Assembly: GCA_023458355.1 (NCBI GenBank)
Contig: JAEWZS010000086.1
Coordinates: 1 to 5,310 of the forward strand
Direction of reading: 5' to 3'
From: Bacillota bacterium
Lineage (GTDB): Bacteria; Bacillota; Clostridia; Christensenellales; CAG-138
Length of the DNA stretch: 5,310 nt
Under the pieces are notes generated by a model. That model made no database searches. It was not told where the DNA came from and worked only from the letters and a program-made list of their open reading frames with translations. The translations under genes were made by a program, and so were the position numbers. The stretch's first letter is position 1. Each line of letters begins with the position of its first letter. This document shows positions 1-5,310 of the stretch, one piece after another.

Positions 1-1
1 T

Positions 2-1294
2 CTTGACAGCGCCTATAAGCCTGTACGTCCCTGTATTTTATGGCTCGACCAACGCGTGGCGGACGTAAAGCTTGAGGACTATTTTACCCCGGGTGAAATA
101 GCCGCCTATGCGCTTGTAGGCATGAAAAAAACGAGCGAGTACGTTATGCGCCGCTCGCGTACGTATTGGGTACAGCAAAACGAGCCCCAGGTATGGGCAA
201 AAACGGATAAGGCCGTTATGCTTTCATGCTATCTAAACTATAGAATCACGGGAAAGCTTCGCGATACCTATGCCGCGCAGATAGGCCATGTTCCCTTCAG
301 CGTTAAAGCAAGCGATTGGTATAAAAGCGCAAAGAACATCAAATACCGCCAGTTCGGGCTTACAAAGGAGCAGATGCCGGAACTTGTGCGCCCGGGCGGA
401 CAGCTCGGCAGCGTAACAAACGAGGCGGCGGGGGAGACAGGCATTCCCGCTGGCTTGCCTGTTATCGCTACAGCGTCGGACAAGGGCTGTGAAACGCTCG
501 GCAACGGCTGCTTATATGAGGATGAAGCCTCCGTAAGCTTTGGCACCACCGCCACTGTGGAAATAACGACCGATAAATACATTGAGACTTTGCGCTTCAT
601 ACCACCCTATCCATCGGCGGTGGAAGGCTTTTACAACCCCGAATACGAGGTGTTTCGGGGCTATTGGCTTATCAGCTGGTTTAAAAGAGAGTTTGCCGCG
701 CATGAAGTGGCGGAGGCAAAACGCACGGGAGAAAGTGTGGAGACGTTATTAAACCGAAGGCTTGAAAGCGTACCGGTAGGCTCAAATGGTTTGATGCTCC
801 AGCCGTATTGGAAGCCCGAGCTTAAAATGGAAGACGGACGCGGGGCAATCATCGGCTTTAACGCGGTGCATACGCGCATTCACATTTACCGCGCCATTAT
901 CGAAGGCATCAATTATGCCATTATGAACGGTATCGAGCGCATGGAAAAATGCACGAAAACGCGCATCAAACGCGTTGTGGCGGCGGGCGGAGGCTCGCAA
1001 AGTGCTGAGATATGCCAAATTACTGCGGATATGCTCGGCGTGCCCGTTTCGCGTGTACAAACGCATGAAACCACGGGGCTTGGTGCGGCAATTTTAGGCT
1101 TTTACGGGCTTAACGAGTATAAAAGTGTCCGCGAAGCGGTTGAGCATATGGTGCGCGTGAAGGATACATTTACGCCCGACTTAAAGAACAGCGGCATTTA
1201 CCGGAGGCTCTATAACGAGGTGTACAAGTGCATGTACCCGGCGCTTAAGTCGCTTTATAAAACCGGCAATCGGATATTGGAGGAGCAGCAATGA
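2..1294 (+). CDS. FGGY-family carbohydrate kinase, 5' end cut by window edge
   Basis: This is the C-terminal part (430 residues) of a cytoplasmic ATP-dependent kinase that would phosphorylate a sugar or polyol. The open frame runs in from the left edge. A GTG at 56 could be read as a start, but the codons before it encode RPCILWLDQR, a conserved N-terminal-domain motif of FGGY kinases, so that GTG is an internal valine. Family members are about 490-550 residues, so roughly 60-110 residues are missing. Other landmarks are the ASDKG segment, whose Asp codon at 479-481 is the likely catalytic base, SFGTTATVEI just after it (phosphate-binding region), and AAGGGSQSAEICQ (about 980-1018), the adenosine-binding glycine motif of the C-terminal FGGY signature. 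Its stop overlaps the start of the FAD oxidase (ATGA, 1291-1294), so the two are probably translationally coupled. The pairing resembles E. coli YgcE/YgcU (from memory). The substrate cannot be read from sequence; xylulose, glycerol or another polyol are possible. Family is secure, substrate unknown. Confidence 0.9.
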   Translation, partial: LDSAYKPVRPCILWLDQRVADVKLEDYFTPGEIAAYALVGMKKTSEYVMRRSRTYWVQQNEPQVWAKTDKAVMLSCYLNYRITGKLRDTYAAQIGHVPFSVKASDWYKSAKNIKYRQFGLTKEQMPELVRPGGQLGSVTNEAAGETGIPAGLPVIATASDKGCETLGNGCLYEDEASVSFGTTATVEITTDKYIETLRFIPPYPSAVEGFYNPEYEVFRGYWLISWFKREFAAHEVAEAKRTGESVETLLNRRLESVPVGSNGLMLQPYWKPELKMEDGRGAIIGFNAVHTRIHIYRAIIEGINYAIMNGIERMEKCTKTRIKRVVAAGGGSQSAEICQITADMLGVPVSRVQTHETTGLGAAILGFYGLNEYKSVREAVEHMVRVKDTFTPDLKNSGIYRRLYNEVYKCMYPALKSLYKTGNRILEEQQ

Positions 1295-3021
1295 AAAAGA
1301 AGCAATCATTCACCCCGGACTGGTACCACGATGTCGCGCCCGAGGGCTCGTATCGCTCCATACTCAAATGGGGCGACCCCAATGTATTTAAAGCGCCCAA
1401 CTCCAAACTCTATAAGCTCATGAAAGAGGTGTTTGAGCTTACTGACGAGGATTTTGCGAACAAAAAGAAGATGGGCCTAGAGAAGGTGGATTTTAACATC
1501 CCCGTAGGGCTTAATCAGGCGCATCTTGAAGCGTTTGCAAAAATCGTAGGTACGGAAAACGTAAAAACCGATAACTATACCCGGTTGCAGGTAGCTTACG
1601 GAAAAACCATGATTGACCTTATGCGGCTTCGCGAGGGCATTGCCGAGAACCTGCCCGACGTTGTACTTTACCCGCGCCATAAGAATGACATTGAGAAAAT
1701 CGTCGCTTATTGCCATGAACACACTATCCCGCTGTATGTCTATGGCGGCGGTTCATCCGTAACGCGGGGTGTGGAGTGCATGAAAGGCGGCGTGCAGCTG
1801 GATTTGCGCGTACATTTTAATAAGGTAATTGCATTTTCCGAGCGTATGCAGACCATAACGGTAGAGTCGGGCATGAGTGGGCCGCAGCTTGAAGAAGCAC
1901 TTAATGATGCCGTCAAGCGCTTTGGAGCCTCGCGCGCGTATACCTGCGGGCATTTCCCGCAAAGCTTCGAGTATTCGTGCGTGGGCGGTTGGGTAGTGAC
2001 GCGCGGTGCGGGCCAGAACTCCAGCTATTACGGCAAAATAGAGGATCTCGTTTTAAGCCAGGAATACGCAACACCCGTGGGGATTATAAAGAGCGATATG
2101 TACCCGGCCAACGCAACCGGCCCGTCCATTGACGAAATTATGATGGGCAGCGAAGGCGCATACGGCGTACTTACGCATGTGACGCTTCGGGTGTTTAAGC
2201 ATATGCCGGAAAACCGCAACCGCTTCAGCTTTGTATTTAAATCCTGGGAAGATGGCGTAAATGCCGCACGCGAGGTAATGCAGGGCGAATTCGGCTTCCC
2301 GTCGGTGTTCCGTCTGTCCGACCCCGAGGAAACCGCCGTGGCGATGCGCCTTTACGGCGTTGCGGATACGCCCTTAGATAAAGCGTTAGAGCTATTTGGC
2401 TATAAGGATGGCGAACGCTGTTTGATGCTCGGCTTTACGGAGGGCGAAAGGCATTTTTCAAAAAACGTGTACCGCCAAATTAAAAAGATATGCAAAAAGT
2501 ACGGTGCCATGTACACAACAGGCTATGTGTGCAAACGTTGGGAGCATGGCAGGTTTACCGACCCGTATATGCGCGAGGACATGGGTGATTACGGGCTTAT
2601 GATGGATACGCTTGAATGCTCCGTCAACTGGGATAATTTTATGGAAGTATATGAGGGCGTGCGCAAGGAGTGCAAGAGCCGCAAAAACACCATCCATATG
2701 ACGCATATGTCCCATTTCTACCCGCAGGGCGTAAACCTCTATTTCATATTCATCGCCAAGCTCGATGAGATAGACAAATACCTCGAGTACCAATCTATGA
2801 TTATGGATAACATCCAGCGCTACGGCGCTGCAATGAGCCACCACCACGGCATAGGCAAAATGACCGCACCATGGCTTGAGGCGCAAATAGGCAAAAATGA
2901 AATGGAAGTTTACCGCACGCTCAAGCGCTATTTCGACCCGAAAAACATCATGAATCCCGGAGGTACGCTGGGGCTTGATTTGGAGGATAGCGAGAAAAGG
3001 GATTTTGTGAGCAGGCAGTGA
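1291..3021 (+). CDS. FAD-linked oxidase, alkyl-DHAP synthase (AGPS)/YgcU-like
   Basis: A 576-residue flavoprotein of the FAD-binding PCMH (VAO) superfamily, close in layout to alkyldihydroxyacetonephosphate synthase, which swaps the acyl group of acyl-DHAP for a fatty alcohol to form an ether bond. The FAD domain covers about residues 120-305: LPDVVLYPRH, the pyrophosphate loop YGGGSSVTRG (151-160), GHFPQSFEYSCVGGW (220-234) and GSEGAYGVLT (286-295). The C-terminal cap carries residues matching AGPS catalytic positions: Arg341 in FRLSD, Tyr477 in SHFYPQG and the triple histidine 517-519 in SHHHGIGK. The end, FDPKNIMNPGG, is typical of FAD-linked oxidases. No signal peptide or membrane segment is evident, so it is cytoplasmic. 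ATG 1291 is supported by GGAGGAG at 1279-1285 and by the ATGA overlap with the kinase. Known bacterial relatives include E. coli YgcU, of unsettled function, so the reaction may be an oxidation of a hydroxy-acid or polyol phosphate rather than ether synthesis. Fold is secure, reaction uncertain. Its last codons recur at 5121-5183. Confidence 0.88.
   Translation: MKKKQSFTPDWYHDVAPEGSYRSILKWGDPNVFKAPNSKLYKLMKEVFELTDEDFANKKKMGLEKVDFNIPVGLNQAHLEAFAKIVGTENVKTDNYTRLQVAYGKTMIDLMRLREGIAENLPDVVLYPRHKNDIEKIVAYCHEHTIPLYVYGGGSSVTRGVECMKGGVQLDLRVHFNKVIAFSERMQTITVESGMSGPQLEEALNDAVKRFGASRAYTCGHFPQSFEYSCVGGWVVTRGAGQNSSYYGKIEDLVLSQEYATPVGIIKSDMYPANATGPSIDEIMMGSEGAYGVLTHVTLRVFKHMPENRNRFSFVFKSWEDGVNAAREVMQGEFGFPSVFRLSDPEETAVAMRLYGVADTPLDKALELFGYKDGERCLMLGFTEGERHFSKNVYRQIKKICKKYGAMYTTGYVCKRWEHGRFTDPYMREDMGDYGLMMDTLECSVNWDNFMEVYEGVRKECKSRKNTIHMTHMSHFYPQGVNLYFIFIAKLDEIDKYLEYQSMIMDNIQRYGAAMSHHHGIGKMTAPWLEAQIGKNEMEVYRTLKRYFDPKNIMNPGGTLGLDLEDSEKRDFVSRQ
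2961..3011 (+). repeat. Direct repeat, left copy (3' end of FAD oxidase)
   Basis: These 51 bases inside the last codons of the FAD oxidase recur at 5120-5170 with two mismatches (T2969 to A, G2994 to T). Similarity stops abruptly on both sides. The two copies are in the same orientation and bracket the terminator and the pnuC-nadR operon, like the two ends of an inserted segment. Confidence 0.9.
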
Positions 3022-3057
3022 GTGTATATTGTACCTATGATGATAAGAGGTAATTCA

Positions 3058-3087
3058 AGAGGCATCCCACAGGGGTGCCTTTATTTT
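3058..3087 (+). terminator. Rho-independent terminator after the FAD oxidase
   Basis: GGCATCCC (3061-3068) pairs with GGGGTGCC (3072-3079) over eight pairs including one G-U, with an ACA loop, and is followed at once by TTTATTTT (3080-3087). The A-rich bases before the stem can pair with the T tract. It lies 37 bases after the oxidase stop and would end the kinase-oxidase transcript before pnuC. Confidence 0.85.
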
Positions 3088-3112
3088 GGGCAAATCCTGT
3101 TGCACACATAAG

Positions 3113-3141
3113 TTGCCGAAATCCATAAAGGAATGTAGTAT
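3113..3141 (+). promoter_or_regulatory. Possible sigma-A promoter for pnuC-nadR
   Basis: TTGCCG (3113-3118) and TAGTAT (3136-3141) are separated by 17 bases and resemble -35 and -10 boxes. Other AT-rich -10 choices overlap it (TATATT at 3139, TATTAT at 3141) but lack a well-spaced -35. A promoter is expected here because a terminator lies just upstream and pnuC begins 112 bases later. Transcription starting near 3148 would give a leader of about 105 bases. The exact boxes are a guess. Confidence 0.35.
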
Positions 3142-3208
3142 ATTATTGATCAAAAAATACGATAACGGGAAGTTGATGAGCAGTAAAAGTACTCTTTTTG
3201 CGCTTTTA

Positions 3209-3241
3209 TTCCTTAGAAAAAGTAGTTTCTAGAATGAGGAA
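3209..3241 (+). promoter_or_regulatory. Hairpin that would sequester the pnuC Shine-Dalgarno
   Basis: TTCCT (3209-3213) pairs with AGGAA (3237-3241), and the adjoining TAGAAA (3214-3219) pairs with TTTCTA (3226-3231). The loop is AAGTAG (3220-3225) and there is a one-sided five-base bulge, GAATG (3232-3236). The outer arm covers most of the pnuC Shine-Dalgarno AGGAAGGA (3237-3244), so folding would lower translation of pnuC. Just upstream, AGTAAAAG (3182-3189) can pair with CTTTTATT (3203-3210) and competes for two bases of this stem. The pairing is read directly; a regulatory role, for instance sensing NAD or a precursor, is inference. I do not recognise a named riboswitch here. Confidence 0.4.
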
Positions 3242-3253
3242 GGACTAAAAGGT

Positions 3254-4069
3254 ATGAAACTATTGAGTATTGATTTTAAACGTTGGAGCAAATTTGAAAA
3301 AGTTTGGTTTTTCACTTTCCTTTCCGTCATTGTAACTGCAACAGTATATTTCTCATTTGTTGGAACTGATTATACTAAGATCGAAAGCATTTTATTAAAT
3401 TGGGTCATATCGCCGCTCAGTGCAATCAGCGGCATTTTTTGTGTTGTTCTGGCTGCTAAAGGTAAGATATCAAATTGGACGTATGGGATTATAAATAGCA
3501 TATTATACGGATATCTTGCATACCGCTCGGGATACTATGGTGACACTATTATTAATATTGCATATTTTCTGCCAACACAATTTATCGGGATGCTTTTTTG
3601 GAATAGAAGATTAAGAGGCGGAAGTATGGTCGATGTGGAAATGCGTAAGTTGACAATGAAGCAATCCATTTACATAATCGCACTTGGGTTAATCGTTACT
3701 GTAATATTTGGTTTGCTTCTTCATTATGTCGATAACTGGTTCACCGAAGTCATGAAGCGCAACGTATCTATTTACAGCTATTTTGAGAAATTATTTGGAA
3801 CGGGTGCCGTATTAGTCGGACCTACTTTGGACTCTGCCACCGAGGTCACTCAGATACTTGCACAAATATTTATGGTATTAGCCTATGCTGAGCAATGGGT
3901 CTTTTGGATTATTACCAACATTATTACGATTGCGATGTGGGTTATTGTAATTGTTGCAGATCCAGCAAGTGTTAGTTGGGCCCTGCCTACTCTCATAATG
4001 TGGATAGCTTATTTAATAAACAGTATATATGGTTTCAGAACCTGGAGAAGAGGTGCCGATAATGAATAA
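3254..4069 (+). CDS. pnuC: Nicotinamide riboside transporter PnuC
   Basis: An integral membrane protein of 271 residues that would import nicotinamide riboside by facilitated diffusion. Hydrophobic stretches lie at about residues 17-36, 46-69, 73-91, 95-117, 138-157, 197-211, 214-234 and 243-261, consistent with the seven-helix PnuC fold, one stretch being doubtful. Family motifs are KISNWTYGIIN (71-81), matching the KISN..xGxIN of E. coli PnuC, then YGDTIINIAYFLPTQFIGM with a following Trp (95-116), and the C-terminal WALPTLIMWIAYLINSIYG ending in a basic FRTWRR tail. It is somewhat longer than the 239-residue E. coli protein, with extra residues in the segment between about 158 and 196. ATG 3254 has AGGAAGGA nine bases upstream (3237-3244). 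Its end overlaps nadR by eight bases, and the NadR kinase traps the imported riboside, which supports the substrate call. Base composition is more AT-rich than the upstream genes. Confidence 0.92.
   Translation: MKLLSIDFKRWSKFEKVWFFTFLSVIVTATVYFSFVGTDYTKIESILLNWVISPLSAISGIFCVVLAAKGKISNWTYGIINSILYGYLAYRSGYYGDTIINIAYFLPTQFIGMLFWNRRLRGGSMVDVEMRKLTMKQSIYIIALGLIVTVIFGLLLHYVDNWFTEVMKRNVSIYSYFEKLFGTGAVLVGPTLDSATEVTQILAQIFMVLAYAEQWVFWIITNIITIAMWVIVIVADPASVSWALPTLIMWIAYLINSIYGFRTWRRGADNE
4044..4053 (+). promoter_or_regulatory. Ribosome-binding site deciding the nadR start
   Basis: GGAGAAGAGG lies inside the last codons of pnuC and ends eight bases before ATG 4062. The in-frame upstream ATG at 4029 is preceded by an AT-rich stretch with no Shine-Dalgarno, so 4062 is preferred. 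Translation from 4062 also begins right before the nucleotide-binding strand, as expected. Confidence 0.75.
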
Positions 4070-5087
4070 CAAGACAGAGAGAATCGGTTTATTCCTCGGA
4101 AAATTTTCTATTTTTCACTTCGGACATCAATTTATGATGGATACTGCATTAAAAGAAATGGATAGGTTGATAGTCCTTATATATGATGCACCAAGCTCAA
4201 CAGCTATACCCCTTGATGTCAGGGCAAGGTGGATTGAGGAAATTTATAAGAATTTTCCTGTTACAGTGATTAAGGGTTGGTGCGGTCCTGAAGATACGGG
4301 ATATTCGGATGAAGTTAAAATGATCCAAAATGAATATATCTTAAAGATGGTCAGCGACAAAGGTATAACTCATTTCTATTCAAGTGAGCCATATGGAAAA
4401 CATGTCAGTGAAGCATTATGCTGTGTTAACAGGATAGTTGACATTGACCGCAAAACCTTACCAATAGCAGCTTCAACCATTCAGAAAAACCCTTACTTAT
4501 ACAAAGATTATATACATCCTTTGGTTTATCCCGATTTGATAACAAACATTGTTTTTGTGGGAGCCCCTTCTACTGGAAAGACTACGATTGCCGAAAAACT
4601 TTCGATGGAGTATAAAACGGTATGGATGCCTGAGTACGGGAGAGAATTTTGGGAAAAGCATCAAATTGACAGAAGACTAGAGCCTTGGCAGTTAACAGAA
4701 ATTGCAGAGGGACATATAGCTAGAGAGCAGGATGTGTTGCTTAAGGCAAATCGATATTTATTTACTGATACAAATGCTATTACTACTTTTATGTTTGCTA
4801 TGGACTATCATGGATTTGCCGATGAAAGGCTATCTGAACTTGCTAAATCTGCCGAGCGACGCTACGATTTGGTATTCTTATGTGGTGACGATATTCCTTA
4901 CGATGATACATGGGATAGAAGTGGAGATATCAACCGTCATATATTCCAGAAAAGAATAAGATCTGACTTGGTACAGAGAAAAATACCGTTTATAACGCTA
5001 ACCGGATCACTTGATATTCGCATAAATACCGTTAAAAATATATTGGATAGATTCAAAAAATGGACAAGTTTTGCTGATTTAATATAG
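4062..5087 (+). CDS. nadR: NadR: NMN adenylyltransferase / ribosylnicotinamide kinase
   Basis: A 341-residue cytoplasmic two-domain enzyme. Residues 7-155 form a nucleotidyltransferase domain (NMN + ATP to NAD) with GKFSIFHFGH (13-22) carrying the HxGH motif, and YSSEPYG (106-112). Residues about 161-335 form a P-loop ribosylnicotinamide kinase (nicotinamide riboside + ATP to NMN) with Walker A GAPSTGKT (167-174), EYGREF (191-196), TDTNAITT (235-242) with a likely catalytic Asp236, and an Arg-bearing lid around DTWDRSGDINRHIF. The helix-turn-helix repressor domain of enterobacterial NadR is absent, so it should be an enzyme only. Two adenylyltransferase motifs are off consensus: the Pro usual in GKFxPxHxGH is Ile, and the usual ISxTxIR is IAASTIQ (135-141), lacking the final Arg; that activity may be weak. 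The kinase half looks intact. It overlaps pnuC by eight bases (ATGAATAA), so both are made together for riboside uptake and trapping. Confidence 0.9.
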   Translation: MNNKTERIGLFLGKFSIFHFGHQFMMDTALKEMDRLIVLIYDAPSSTAIPLDVRARWIEEIYKNFPVTVIKGWCGPEDTGYSDEVKMIQNEYILKMVSDKGITHFYSSEPYGKHVSEALCCVNRIVDIDRKTLPIAASTIQKNPYLYKDYIHPLVYPDLITNIVFVGAPSTGKTTIAEKLSMEYKTVWMPEYGREFWEKHQIDRRLEPWQLTEIAEGHIAREQDVLLKANRYLFTDTNAITTFMFAMDYHGFADERLSELAKSAERRYDLVFLCGDDIPYDDTWDRSGDINRHIFQKRIRSDLVQRKIPFITLTGSLDIRINTVKNILDRFKKWTSFADLI

Positions 5088-5119
5088 AAAGTTGGAACTA
5101 CACACTCCGTCCGAAATGA

Positions 5120-5170
5120 AGGTACGCAGGGGCTTGATTTGGAGGATAGCGATAAAAGGGATTTTGTGAG
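5120..5170 (+). repeat. Direct repeat, right copy
   Basis: This is the second copy of the 51-base block at 2961-3011, 49 of 51 bases identical, 2159 bases downstream in the same orientation. It begins 33 bases after the nadR stop. It keeps the oxidase reading frame. Confidence 0.9.
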
Positions 5171-5183
5171 TAAAGGGGTTTGA
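5121..5183 (+). pseudogene. Remnant 3' end of an AGPS-like FAD oxidase gene
   Basis: Twenty codons followed by TGA encode GTQGLDLEDSDKRDFVSKGV, matching the last residues of the complete oxidase (GTLGLDLEDSEKRDFVSRQ). There is no start codon or Shine-Dalgarno in this frame, and the frame runs back into the nadR stop at 5085-5087, so nothing useful can be made from it. The last three residues differ from the intact gene, so this is not a simple copy of the whole gene end. It may be the original gene tail displaced by an insertion, or the last trace of a tandem paralogue. The two base changes in the core alter L to Q and E to D. Confidence 0.75.
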
Positions 5184-5193
5184 GATGCTTATG

Positions 5194-5253
5194 CCTCCCT
5201 CTGACGAGGGGGATGGCACGGCTGCGCCGGATGCGCAGCTGTGACGGAGGGAG
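5194..5253 (+). repeat. GC-rich palindromic repeat unit with CTCCCTC/GAGGGAG ends
   Basis: CTCCCTC (5195-5201) and GAGGGAG (5247-5253) are exact inverse complements that frame the unit. Inside, CACGGCTGCGC (5217-5227) pairs with GCGCAGCTGTG (5233-5243) over eleven pairs with one G-T and a five-base loop. CCCTC (5197-5201) can alternatively pair with GAGGG (5206-5210) around a TGAC loop. The pattern CTCCCTC...GGCACGG...TGACGGAGGGAG resembles dispersed intergenic repeats I recall from Clostridiales genomes. It has no coding potential, and no long T tract follows, so it is not a standard terminator. Confidence 0.7.
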
Positions 5254-5273
5254 AGATTTTGAAGGCCAAAAGC

Positions 5274-5310
5274 ATCTCTCCCTCAGTCAGCCCGCTCGCG
5301 TGCCGACAGC
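5274..5310 (-). repeat. Second palindromic repeat unit, inverted, cut by right edge
   Basis: Read on the minus strand, this segment contains GGCACG, then TGACTGAGGGAGAGAT, the same order as the right half of the unit at 5194-5253 (GGCACGG, then TGACGGAGGGAGAGAT). The two units therefore face each other: TGACGGAGGGAGAGAT (5242-5257) pairs with 5274-5289 with a single G-A mismatch, and TTTG/CAAA (5258-5261, 5267-5270) continues the stem inward. The unit continues beyond the window. Confidence 0.6.

Noticed and set aside
56..58. GTG as the start of the kinase
   Set aside because: The frame is open to the left edge and encodes the conserved RPCILWLDQR motif upstream, so the GTG is an internal Val codon.
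2458..2886. 142-codon minus-strand frame opposite the FAD oxidase
   Set aside because: It is antisense to well-conserved oxidase motifs, has no recognisable domain, and is a shadow of GC-biased codons, like the other antisense frames at 268-1066, 1477-1962 and 2028-2219.
3146..3153. TTGATCAA palindrome as a repressor operator
   Set aside because: An eight-base palindrome near the presumed start of transcription is too short to call, and I do not recognise it as a NiaR or NrtR site.
4029..4031. ATG as the start of nadR
   Set aside because: It has no Shine-Dalgarno and adds eleven unconserved-looking residues. ATG 4062 has a good site and suitable spacing.
4732..4959. 75-codon plus-strand frame inside nadR
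   Set aside because: It lies wholly within the nadR kinase domain in another frame, and its Leu-rich translation is what AT-rich shifted sequence gives. No ribosome-binding site stands out.
3022..5119. Transposon or insertion sequence
   Set aside because: There is no transposase, no terminal inverted repeats, and the flanking direct repeats are coding sequence far longer than usual target duplications.
5242..5289. Rho-independent terminator for nadR
   Set aside because: The hairpin is strong, but it is followed by CAGTCAGCCC rather than a T tract, and it belongs to a repeat. No clear terminator was found directly after nadR.

Overview
The window suggests a Gram-positive, Clostridia-like anaerobe (Firmicutes). 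The signs are strong purine-rich Shine-Dalgarno sites, clostridial-style families, and a CTCCCTC/GAGGGAG structured repeat at the right edge of a kind I recall from Clostridiales genomes. The assignment is inference; there is no rRNA or other marker gene.

Layout. (1) Bases 1-3021 are moderately GC-rich (about half G+C in sampled lines) and hold two translationally coupled genes: the 3' part of an FGGY-family carbohydrate kinase, cut by the left edge, and a complete FAD-linked oxidase of the alkyl-DHAP synthase (AGPS)/glycolate-oxidase superfamily. They overlap by ATGA. The oxidase keeps the AGPS-type active-site residues. A rho-independent terminator follows at 3058-3087. (2) Bases 3022-5119 are clearly more AT-rich and hold a two-gene NAD-salvage operon, pnuC (nicotinamide riboside importer) and nadR (NMN adenylyltransferase/ribosylnicotinamide kinase without the N-terminal repressor domain). 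PnuC brings in nicotinamide riboside, and the NadR kinase domain phosphorylates and so traps it. A possible promoter and a hairpin that would cover the pnuC ribosome-binding site lie in the leader. (3) Bases 5120-5183 are a second copy of the extreme 3' end of the oxidase gene (49 of 51 bases identical over the core), with its own stop codon and no body. (4) Bases 5194-5310 hold a GC-rich palindromic repeat, one unit complete and a second one inverted and running off the right edge.

The most notable point is the arrangement. The AT-rich pnuC-nadR segment is bracketed by direct repeats made from the 3' end of the oxidase gene, as expected if a cassette entered at that 3' end and displaced the original tail, or if a tandem paralogue was mostly lost. 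No integrase or transposase is visible. The kinase/oxidase pair recalls the poorly characterised E. coli ygcE/ygcU neighbours, so its substrate is open.
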